Source of the DNA: Phytophthora colocasiae
Lineage: Eukaryota > Oomycota > Peronosporomycetes > Peronosporales > Peronosporaceae
Reading direction: 5' to 3'
Length of the DNA stretch: 64,000 nt
Assembly: GCA_018806915.1 (NCBI GenBank)
Contig: JAGKQI010000105.1
Span: 1,736,001 to 1,800,000, forward strand
Shown here: piece by piece, positions 41,635-51,270 of the stretch
Numbering within the stretch: position 1 is the first letter of the stretch
Layout of the letters: each line of letters begins with the position of its first letter
The notes under the pieces: model-generated
Databases searched by the model: none
What the model was told of the DNA's origin: nothing
The model's input: only the letters and a program-made list of their open reading frames with translations
Program-made: the position numbers and the translations under genes

Positions 41635-41638
41635 AGTC

Positions 41639-42586
41639 GATGACTTCCTCTCGGTGCGATTGAGCGTATTACGCCGTGTGCGTGACGCGATGGCTGAAAG
41701 CCAAGATGTTCAAAAGGAACACGCTGATGCAAAAGGCAGAGGCAATGTGTGGGAATTTAAGGTCGGTGACCAAGTTTTATTAAACGCTAAGAACCTACCT
41801 ACGCATCCAGTGTCGGCCGTCTTCAAGACGAAGTTGCGCCCACGCTTCATCGGACCGTTCACGGTCGTGGCCAAGAAGGGCCTGGCTTACACGCTGGACT
41901 TCCCCAAGCGGATGCGAACACACCCTGCGTTCTACGTGGGCTTGCTTAAGCCATATCGGGACCCTGCTCTTGTGAGCTCTGAGGCGCTGGCGCCAAGTCG
42001 ATCGAAGGCTGCACGGCAGCAGGGTGTGGATGCACAGGAGGCTGCAAGGCAGCAGGTGGCAGAGCCACAGGTGGTTGCATCCGATCCAACAGGTATAGTC
42101 GATCCTTCAAATGAGCAACGTGATGCTCGAGGTCACAAACCCGCTGATGCAGCGCCAGAGGCGACTCAGACCGGTCCCCGCAACTCTAGGTCTCCTCGAG
42201 ACCAGTCGCTAAGCGATGGGTCGGACGACCAACGTTGTGGTCGTGCTCCTTCACCGAGCCGACGCGGGTCTGCAAGCGATGCAGCGCATCTACACTCGCA
42301 GCGCGAGAACCCATCGACCACTCGTCCTTCTCCTGCTCTGCTCGATGAGCAAGGTGATCTCCACTATCATGTGGATCGCCTGATGGCGCGGCGTCGTCGC
42401 CAAAGTCAGAACCAGTATCTGGTGAAGTGGCGAGGTTACCCTCACTCACAGAACTCGTGGGAGTTTGAGGTGCCACTACGGCAGGATTGCCCCGACGTCG
42501 TTGACGCGTATGATCGGGCACACCCGGTGTCAAGCCGCCCGGTGGGCGTGCGACGGAGTCGCCGGGTGCGAAGCACCTCCCACTAA
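41639..42586 (+). pseudogene. pol: E3 Pol tail: integrase C-terminal barrel and chromodomain
   Basis: Resumes after E4 with VLRRVRDAMAESQDVQKEHA, then the barrel (FKVGDQVLLNAKNLPTHPVS, RPRFIGPFTVVAKKGLAYTL, FYVGLLKPYRDP), a low-complexity linker, and a chromodomain (LHYHVDRLMARRRRQSQNQY, then VKWRGYPHSQNSWEF) ending at TAA 42584-42586. No lesion in this part. It gives the normal arrangement against which the E1 inversion can be read. Confidence 0.87.
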
Positions 42587-43475
42587 GGTGGGAGTCCACA
42601 GGGTCGTTGCCGAGCTCAGGCTCTGACCCGTAGCTGCAATACTTGCAGCGAGCACGCCGATGCCGTCGACGTGGCATCGAATGCTCAAACTGCAAGCGCA
42701 GTAGAGCTACATGCGCCTCGCGCGTGTTTCAAGGGTCTATGACCCTTTAACAACACTGGCCTATGGCCCGGAGCTTCGCGATCATGAAGCGAAGATGATT
42801 CGTGATGAACGACCGTCTTAATGACGTTTTGTCTAAGTGACAAGTGGTGATAGAAGCGGATTATATCCGACCACCTGACGCTAGAAGTGTTCAATGGGTA
42901 TGACAATGTCATGAGGCACTGTGGATGCCAGCGATGCCAATGCATTGGACCCCGCATGCTGCATAGCAGAAGGAGGTAGGTATGCTCCTCCTGAGCGACA
43001 GCTTAGCTGTCTGGTGCTCGTTGTCGTGTCTACGACTGTGCTGAGCACGTGTATTCACAAGACACAGAGTCTGTGACACATAGTGGCGCTTACGCGTGCT
43101 TCAAGGACAACTTGGGCATCAAGCCCTGCACACAGTGCTCATCCGAGGGTCACATTAACTGTGAAGCGAGTGGGTCCCACTGCTGTGTGGTTCGTGGAAC
43201 CGTTGGTAGCCTGGCAGGCTTGCCCTGTGGTCACTGACCCAGTAGTATCATAGATACGCCACCTGTGGCCTTCTTCACACGCCCATAGAGTCCCTTGACT
43301 CGAGACAGTAGGCTCATATGCTTGGTAAGCATGGGGTCCAAGTGTGTGCCAAGTGGTATCGCGTACGGAGGCGTGTAACATGTATGAGAGAGAGCGCCGT
43401 CCGCGCAAGCCTTGGCCATCAGCCGATAATCGCACACTTTCCGGATACGGTATCCGGAATCTTGATGGGGGAGAG
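42587..43475. other. E3 3' non-coding region, dense in short hairpins
   Basis: No credible ORF on either strand; unlike the other elements no antisense ORF remains. It holds many perfect short inverted repeats: CGATGCC/GGCATCG (42658-42679), GACAGC/GCTGTC (42997-43011), CCGGATAC/GTATCCGG (43441-43457). The last bases, TGGGGGAGAG before 43476, are the polypurine tract. Confidence 0.65.
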
Positions 43476-43838
43476 TGTAACGGGGATGTTACACGAATGT
43501 TTCTCGTTGGTGTGTGACACACATGGATACATTTATGTGGGTACATAATGGTGTGACACACACGAGTAGATACGTAGATGGCCTCAGAGCCTCGCGTTGC
43601 ATTTTGATTAGGATTTAGTATGCTAGAAACTAAATCCGTTACATTTAGGATTAGGGCAATAAAGTCAATACATTTCAGTTTGCATTTTACGTAATTAGTG
43701 TTAGTTCCTATATTATAGGGACACTGATTGTGTGAGTCCCGTATTTAGTGGACTACTTGGTTCTTGTATAGAACCGAAGGCTAGTGCCTTGCAAGCAGGA
43801 CTCTACGAGTCAACTAAACTTCCTCTGTGCGGTGCGCA
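43476..43838 (+). repeat. E3 3' LTR
   Basis: Begins TGTAACGGGGATGTTACA, like the E1 LTR start including its hairpin, and shares the CTTCCTCTGTG phrase near the end. The right end is uncertain: CA at 43838 or at 43857. No 5' partner remains because the element is truncated. Confidence 0.65.
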
Positions 43839-43881
43839 CCTACGCAGCCCCGCTGCAAATCCTATACTGGTAAATGGTAAT

Positions 43882-43930
43882 ACATGCACATGTACATGTA
43901 CATGTACTCATACATATACATTTACAACTA
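43882..43930. repeat. ACATGT/ATACAT simple repeat
   Basis: Low-complexity ACATGTACATGT run in the short interval between E3 and the MULE. The rest of 43839-43969 shows no feature. Confidence 0.7.
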
Positions 43931-43978
43931 CGTATTTGACTCACATGCATATGCACGTGTATCCTACACATCTGTCAT

Positions 43979-44090
43979 GGGAAAATCTATGGAGCTCGAG
44001 GTTACGGAGCTCGAGGTCCCAAAAAATCATATGTGTTGACCAAAATAAAAATAGTCAACACAAATTTTTATTTTATTGCAAACGAATTAA
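43979..44090 (+). repeat. MULE left terminal inverted repeat
   Basis: About 112 bp, containing two GGAGCTCGAGGT copies 16 bp apart and TTGACCAAAATAAAAATAGTCAA, itself an inverted repeat. It is matched inversely by 58945-59055. Just inside, AGCGGTTATTCAA occurs twice (44099-44136). Confidence 0.92.
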
Positions 44091-44201
44091 TTATCTCATA
44101 GCGGTTATTCAAGTGGATATTCTAGCGGTTATTCAATGAGTAGTGGTTATACTCTGGTGTTTATTATGGATTTATTTTTTAAATGTAGTCTGCATCGCAT
44201 A

Positions 44202-44695
44202 CAGATGAGGGCGTGGTTAGTGAACACCTGATATGTACTAAGTCTCAGGTGGAATTAGCCTATCAGAGAGCCATAAAATCTGGAGGAGTGGTCAACGTAA
44301 TGTATTTAGATATTCATTGACACTAATCGGAGGCTAGAATGTCACTGATCTGGGTTCGGTCTACGTACAGTCCGGCGTGCTTCCAGCAGGCACTGTCGAC
44401 TTGGCAGGGGCCTTCTGTAAGTCAAACTGCTGCCATGCCCATTCCCCCAGTTCCCTTAGGGTCAATAGTGGTTCTTGACCATTGCTGAGCCTTGGTTAGG
44501 CGGATGCGCTGTGCTTGAACCTCCTTCCGCATGGCCAATTTCAAATTTCCCGCCGAGGGTTATTCAAACGCCAGCGTACCCCTTTAGTGGTACCTAACAA
44601 TGTCAGTGATCCTGAATGCGACCTCATCTATAACATTCTGATGCCATTGGATGGGTTATAATTTGATGCCCGTTCACTAACCACGCCCTCATCTG
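44202..44695. mobile_element. 494-bp MITE with 24-bp terminal inverted repeats
   Basis: The first 24 bases (44202-44225, starting CAGATGAGGGCG) are perfectly repeated in inverse orientation at 44672-44695. TA flanks both ends (44200-44201, 44696-44697), as in Tc1/mariner-type insertions. No coding capacity. It sits between the MULE end and the transposase start, so it inserted in the MULE 5' region. Confidence 0.85.
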
Positions 44696-44857
44696 TACTC
44701 ATGAGATGTTTTGCTACTTTTTAGTATTCGGTTATGAAACCCACATGGCCTGCTTTTCAATATTTGGTTATGAAACTCACGTGGCCTGTAAAACAAGGCG
44801 TAAAACCTACATTTGCCTTCGAGTTTTGCTCTTTTGGAGTGCATTCATTATTTGATT

Positions 44858-46276
44858 ATGGCTTCAACACCAACATCGGCACCACCTCCACCAAAAACAT
44901 CGAGCTACCTTATTCCGCCACCTCCAGAACAAGTATTTGACTCTTCTGAAGAGGCAGAGGCTGACCTTCACGCGTGGAATCGGCGCCAAGTTATTGACGT
45001 GACAAAGGCCCATAACAAGAAAAACAAGGCAAAAGAAATTCGACAACGTGATTTCCAATGCGACCACTACGGCAAAACCAAGAACACACGCCACCTCCGA
45101 GAGGAAGATCGAGTTCGTACACAACGGGGAACAAGCAAAATTGGGTGCATGATGAAGATTCGTATTGAAGCGGTCGATGCGAACAAAGTGACCGGAAGTT
45201 GGAAAATAGTCCATCTTAATGGATCCAACATCCACAACCACCCTGCCTCTCGTGACCCGAGCTTTCACCCCGGCCATCGCCGTCGTGACATGGAACGTTT
45301 GACGTCGTCGGACCTGTCTCACACAGACTTAGTTGCTGCGCAGACAGCTGTCGGTGTGTCACCTCAAGTGGTTGTTGCTATGATTAGAAGTGCTGATCCG
45401 GATACAGAAATTATCGCGAAAGATGTGTCGAACAAGAAAAATTCAAGTCGTCGAGAGGCACTGGCTGACGACACACCGACTGAGTTGCTGCTAAAGAAAT
45501 TGGAAGAGCACAACTTTTTCTTCAAGGTTGACGTGGACAAAGCAACCTTTCGACTCCGGGCTTTATTTTGGTCACACCCGGGAATCAAGGAATTTTACGC
45601 ATGGAATTCTGACGTCATGGTTATGGATTGCACGTACAAGACTAATAATTCCGATCTACCACTACTGAGCATCATTACTATGACCAACATGAACACTGTG
45701 TAGCCGATTGCCCGATGTTTTTTACCCGGTGAAAAAGAAGAAGATTTCATCTGGGCTTTACAACAGTTGAAAGAGATGCTTCAATCATACAATATTTCGA
45801 AGCCATAAATTATTCTCACCGATCGCGACCAAGCTTGTATGAATGCGCTGGATCAAATGTTTCCTGATGTCCCTGCTCTCGTCTGTCGGTGGCATTTGGA
45901 CCGAAATGTTCTTGCTAAAACCCGGACTGTTCTTGGCCAAGTTGAGGATCCGAATCCTGCTCCTGGCCAAGACAAGTACGAGAACACTGTTGAGACCAGC
46001 GAATTAATGACTTTGTTCTACAAGGCTGCTGATTCGTCGAATGAGGAAGAGTTTGTAAAATGTTGCGCGGAAATTCGGTCGTGTAACTCGGAACTTGCAG
46101 ACTATCTCGATCTTCACTGGTGGAAATACAAGACAAAAGTTATGTGCTGCTAGACTTCGCAATATTTGCATTTCGGGTATCGTGACACGTCTCCAGTCGA
46201 AGGTACACACTCGAAGTGCAAGAGATGGCTGGAGTCGTCTAAAGGAAATTTGCTGACAGCTTTCGAGAAACGCCTG
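44858..46276 (+). pseudogene. MULE transposase with FAR1-like N-terminus, broken
   Basis: From ATG 44858: a Pro-rich start, a FAR1/WRKY-GCM1-like zinc segment (FQCDHYGKTKNTRH... IHNHPASRDPSF), then the DDE transposase. First Asp in VMVMDCTYKTNNSDLPLL (about 45620-45670), second in ILTDRDQACMNAL (about 45815), CRWHLDRN after it, and Glu in PVEGTHSKCKRWL (about 46197). In-frame TAG at 45701-45703, TAA near 45806 and TAG at 46151-46153 (with a frame change after it) inactivate it. The sequence is cut near LLTAFEKRL at 46276 by E5. About 37-bp near-repeats (TTCGGTTATGAAACCCACAT) lie just upstream at 44728-44800. Confidence 0.85.
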
Positions 46277-47746
46277 TGTGGCGAAGTGGGTGAACACTTT
46301 TCGGCTTCCGGACTGGAAGTCGGTCGCCCAGAGTGGCCAGGTGGATTCTGGAATAAAACGTCCAGATGCCAAGTGGGGTCAGCCTCAACCTTCCGGGATC
46401 CTATGGGTATCCGGAAGGCAGAGTTGGCGTGTGACCTTGTGGTATCCTCTTGGGTGTCGTTTGTCTTCGTATATCCGGTGTAGTCACCAATGTTACTTCT
46501 GGATTCCGATCAGGTCCAGATGTACAAATGCCAGATACTTTCCAGATGCAGTCGTCTGGAATCAGTGAAAGACTATTAGCAAAGTCTTCCCCTAGCGGTT
46601 AACCAATACAATACAGAGAGTTAATATGCAAATATACAGCCGCTCTTATTCTTTGTGGCCCTTGAGCGGTGGGCACTCCAGATGCCAGTCGACGGAGTCT
46701 GATTCCGGAACACTGGCTCGGTCCCGGGACTCTTACAAGCGCACCACTTCCGGATAACCACTTGGTTTCCGGAAGACAATAATCAAATGGAGTCCGGAAT
46801 CACTAGAAAGTAATCCGGATAACCCTCAATATACAATCCTATCACACAGTAGTTAATTCAATACAGTTCCAAGGGGCTAACTACTAACAACCTCCCAAAA
46901 ATGCAGTTATAATATGAAATGGGTATCCGGAGTCCGGAATACCAACTGGAATATGAAATAGGAAGCTCACTTCCGGATGCGCCTTCCGGATCCCTTACCT
47001 AACTTGGTCTTGACCTTTGTGGAGAATCCCGCGGCGGTGTACGCTGTCGTCGCGGCCTAACGCTGGCGGAGATGACCCCGAGCCCTCTTCTTGAGGCTGG
47101 TCGGCGGTTCTCGGCAGTGGTGGCTTGTGGGAACCTCCCGCACACTCACTTGCGTCCTTGGTGGCAAATTGAACTCTCTGTTATTTATGTATAAGTATTT
47201 TGTAAGTCTCTGCTAAACATCTTGATTTCACTATAGAAAGAGGCAGGGGGCGCGTGTCTCTGCGCCAAAGCCCGAAGAATTCCGGCTGGTGCCGAGCACA
47301 TCCTGGTCGGTCGTCTTGGTCGGTCGGTAATCACTTGACTTGAGTATGCTTGGAGCTTCAACTGGATACTGGGTACAAATCAGGATTTCAACTGGACACT
47401 GGGTACAAATCAGGATTTCCCCGGATGCCAGTCCTTTCCAAATGCCCTTGGTGTTCAGATTCCACGTGACCTTGGCTGGCATCTGGAGCTCTTTTCACAG
47501 GAAATACTTCGATACTGTATGCGCACCTGGTTCAGCTGTATCAGAGCTCCGGATGCAGTTGGTCGACTCGGGATTCCGGATCGGACATGGATTCCGGAGA
47601 TTATCGAAGGTATTCCTGAAGCGCAACGCTTACATCTTCCCAGATTCCCGTCCCAATGTTGTAAAATATCTGCCAATCAGCTTCCAGATCAATGGATGAT
47701 CCTGGGAGGCGGCTTCTGGTCGAAAATTCAAACCCACAGCTTCACA
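46277..47746 (-). repeat. E5 3' LTR (right limit approximate)
   Basis: Similar in layout to the E4 LTR: GCGGTGGGCACTCC and CGCTCTTATTCTTTGTGG match its GGAGTG... and AAGAATAAGAACGG parts in inverse. It has dense TCCGGA words and a 30-bp tandem repeat (47360-47419). The right end is set at the CA followed by a pyrimidine-rich GCCGTCCCTCTC (polypurine tract on the minus strand); this is a guess. No second LTR is present to confirm it. Confidence 0.6.
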
Positions 47747-48086
47747 GCCGTCCCTCTCATCAAGAGCTCTCATTGAGAGATTTACTTTCGAGCTGATAGA
47801 TCATGATGAGACGAAGCGCGAATCAGTCTCGCCAGAGGCCACATCACCGGAGTTCAGATCTACGTTCCCAGATTCCACTCGTGGTCACGACAACGGTTTC
47901 GGTTCCAATCAATATCCAGATCAAGACTTCACTCATCCACTCACAGATCGCAGCTGGTCCAGCTATCTAAGAGACACGCATCTCAGGTCGGCCCGTCCAC
48001 ATCCAGGTGTCACACATCCGTATTCACATTATCCAAGTTCCCGATTTCCAAATGACGCAGTCCCTGGGTGCGAGTCCATCCATCGG

Positions 48087-50998
48087 TTGGCTGACATGGC
48101 TTCTTTTCTGCGTCATGTCCCCGATCGCCCGTTCCCAGCATACGACAGAACCTCGAAGAACTTCGGCTTAATTCGCGGTAATTTCACCATTTCCCAGCTT
48201 CCGACCACTCCAATGACGACGGAAAGCGGCACTACAGCGTCGCCAGACGCTTCTTCTGGACCATCGGCGCCTCCCCCAGGCTACACCTCAGCAGAGGGCG
48301 ACACTGGTGGTGATGGCAGCCCCGAGGAGGGTCCCTCATCTAACCTTGGCGCGACGTCGACGATCGCAAGCAGCGTGACAACCACAGAAGCTTCGGCAGA
48401 CGTTAAGAATTCTGGAAATGCGGCGGACGCCAGCTTCCTCTCACCTACAGACGCTACTGCGCATGGAATCTCGACGACCATGACACCAGCAAGTGACCCG
48501 TCCGTTCCAAGCTATCTAGAAGCTCCTCCAGTTCACGACGGTGATAACAACATCCACCTGGTCGGTGTTCCAGCAACTCTTCGTCATCTGGAAAGTGGTG
48601 CCTTTACAAGAGACGGCTACGGTGGTCTGGAAGTCCTGATGCCGGTGGAAAGTCTGACAACGCGAGAGAAGGCAGCCTTGAATGACTGTGTCGGAGACCA
48701 TGTGGATCTTCGCACTCGCATTTTGACGCCCCGTGTGGCTCCTCTTGAGAGTACAGATCTGGAGGGCCTTCTGGACAGCGTCCCAGTCCGTCGTGAAGTT
48801 GCAAGTCTCCTAACAGAATTTGGACACGAGCGACTCGCGGAACGAGTATTTGGGACGGTCTCGTCGCTTCGGAAGGTCATCCAGAGAGACAGTCGAACGC
48901 AGGCGCTCCTACAGGCAGGTGACATGTCGCTTCAAGGTGTCGAACAAGTCCACGCGGAGTTCGCACAGCTCAAGCGCGACTACCAGCTCGTGACCAGCCA
49001 TTGGGATCAGCGACTGTTTCAAGCGGGTATCGAGAAGGAGGCGGCGCTCCAGGATGCTCGTGATGACATCCGTCATCTCATGGAGGAACACGATCGAGAT
49101 AATCGAGGCCTCCGGAAGCAGGTGAAGAACCTTTCAGTGCAGTTGGAAGACGCGAGAATCCAGATTCGGCTGCTTGAAGAGCGGCTTCGAACGTCTGGAT
49201 TCAGTCCCATCGACTTAATGAACTTCTTGGGAGGTGGTCAAGGTGGTTCAGTGATTAACGCCCACTGGCAACGCCTTTTGGATCTTCTGGTTCACTTCAA
49301 AGATGGATCTGCTGTCGACCCTGCTTGGCGTACCATGATCACGGTCATCGCCGCAGATGATCCAGGTCTCGTGTCGACTCCTTTCGTCTCATTGAGTCGC
49401 CCTCGGGATCCGGATGGGGAAGAGTCCAAGCGGTCGGAGCCTCCTCGGCGTTTGGATCTTATTCGGACGCATACGTCCACACCATCAAACACATCATCAT
49501 CCAAGCGCAAGAGGTCGTCGGGGAGTCCGCCATCCAAGAAACACCATCGTGCTCCGGACACCATCCAGCGTCGTCCGTCGGACTGGATCAAGCACTCATC
49601 CCACGACTGTCGTACGGACAAGTATCCTTCTGTCCAAGCAAAGCAGCAAGCGTTGACGTCCCTGACTGACTACCCGGTTACTTGGGACGACCTTCGTCTG
49701 GACCTCCAAGCGCTCATGCTGTCTGGCGTCCAGTATCCGGACGCTCTCGAGTGGCTCAGTGACGATCGGGAAGCTCACATCACCTTCCGGTTGAACGCAC
49801 TGGTTGAGATGCTTGTCCGGATGATGTATTGGAATTCTCTGGATAACGTCCACTGGACCAAGTACGTCCCACGTCGATACTTCACGATGGCTGAAAGGGT
49901 TCTCGATGGCCTTCAAGACCGAGGGGTGGAACCTGAATACTGAGGTCCGCTTGTCGAAGGTCTGGATGACGATCCAGATCCGAATGCCCTAGTGGTGGAA
50001 GCTGATGACGACGAGCAGGTGGACGAAGACTTTATTCCAGAGGCCGAAGGTGACGATGATCAAGCGTCGGAGTCTTCACGTCAACCAGATCCCGAAGACT
50101 TACCTCCAAAATCCAAGCGTCGGCGTAGCAATCGTGACACTCTCAAGCCGACATCCCGGAAGTATCATTCTGGTCAAGGATACACAACGAAGCTGGCCAA
50201 GAAAGCTTTCTCGGAGTTGACCCCAGAGGACCTACAGATTATCGAAACTCCCAGAGAAAACACCGGTTCCTGGATGCATTATGGCGTCCGGATGAAGAGA
50301 GGTGATACGACAGCGGCTTCTCCGGAGCAGACTTCCGGGTTTCCGGACTACACTCCCAATCGGTACGATCTCGATCTCCTGAAAGAGCGTACCACATCCA
50401 AGGAACATGAACTCATCGCTCTTTCGGATTCGAAGCCCTGGGATAAGGTCTACGCCTTTCGGCCTTTCGGCCTCGAGAACTCTTCTTCCATAAGCGCAAG
50501 GATCTCAGTGCGGACGCTCTCATTTCTTTGGACTCTTGGATCAGCTTTGTCGGCCAGCATACTCGCGCATTCTGGGAGGAGACTCATTGGCTGACTCTCG
50601 ACACGTCGGATGGCGCATCTCCGAAGTTGGCCGCAATATATCGGGACCGGTCCAAGCGTCACACTACTTTCCGGAAGAAAGCCCTTTCGTTACTTCGAAA
50701 GGTGACTCTCAAGCTTCCCGACACCATCTGGAACGAGCCCGGCATCTGGAAGTACCCTTCTAGAATCTGCCACTGGGTCTTGATGGACCCAAGCCACTGT
50801 AATCTGGAGCCTTTGAAGCCATACACACTGTTGGAACAACTTGTGATTCTGGACACTGCCGAACCTGCACGCACACAATGGAGTTCCTGTTTCACGGATG
50901 CTGAACGTATCGCGCATCTGCCGAAAGAAGTCCAGAAGTCGTTGATATCCGCGGACAAGCGCATCCTGATCCGAGACATCTGGAAGTATGGACGCTAG
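48087..50998 (+). pseudogene. E5 antisense ORF (aORF), about 965 codons
   Basis: Opposite strand to gag-pol, ATG 48087 about 340 bp from the LTR. Ser/Thr/Pro-rich start; conserved block LLDSVPVRREVASLLTEFGH (48770-48860); coiled coil (RHLMEEHDRDNRGLRKQVKN, to about 49190); basic clusters (SSKRKRSS, PPSKKHHR); conserved VQYPDALEWLSDDREAHITF and WTKYVPRRYFTMAERVL (49725-49900); TGA at 49941-49943; acidic part; SKRRRSN; LTPEDLQIIETPR and GSWMHYGVRM (50215-50295); a frameshift near 50470; then WEETHWLTLD, WNEPGIWKYP and EPARTQWSS, ending at TAG 50998. Each block pairs with the E4 aORF in the same order. No known domain. The end faces pol (51271) across 272 bp. Confidence 0.75.
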
Positions 50999-51270
50999 GA
51001 GATGTACACCGAATCGAGTGAAGTCCTTGCTCTGCATGATTCCATAGGTAGCGTATTCTCCATCACTTAACCACTCGAAATACATCTCAGTTATCGTCGT
51101 CATCCAGAATACCTTCTGTTGTATAAGTCCACGTTTCGAAATCCTCATCACTTCCAAAATCCATAGCAATCTAAACAATCAATAATCCAATCGTAATCAA
51201 AACAAAATTCAGTCGTAGTTGCAATCCGAAAGTTCCATCGTCCAGATATCTAAAGTCGGCATCTGGGCGA

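Larger units (their letters stand above)
21826..43838 (+). mobile_element. Ty3/gypsy retrotransposon E3, 5' truncated, interrupted by E4
   Basis: Homology to E1 begins near 21826 (GAGCTTTGGCGAGTCATG, matching E1 near 4797) inside the PR-RT spacer, so the 5' LTR, gag and protease are missing. RT to integrase follow, then E4 is inserted at 24707/41635. The integrase tail, chromodomain and 3' LTR (43476 to about 43838) follow. The LTR starts TGTAACGGGG like that of E1. Without E4 about 5.1 kb remain. Stops at 22744, 24309 and an RT deletion show it is dead and older than E4. Confidence 0.85.
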
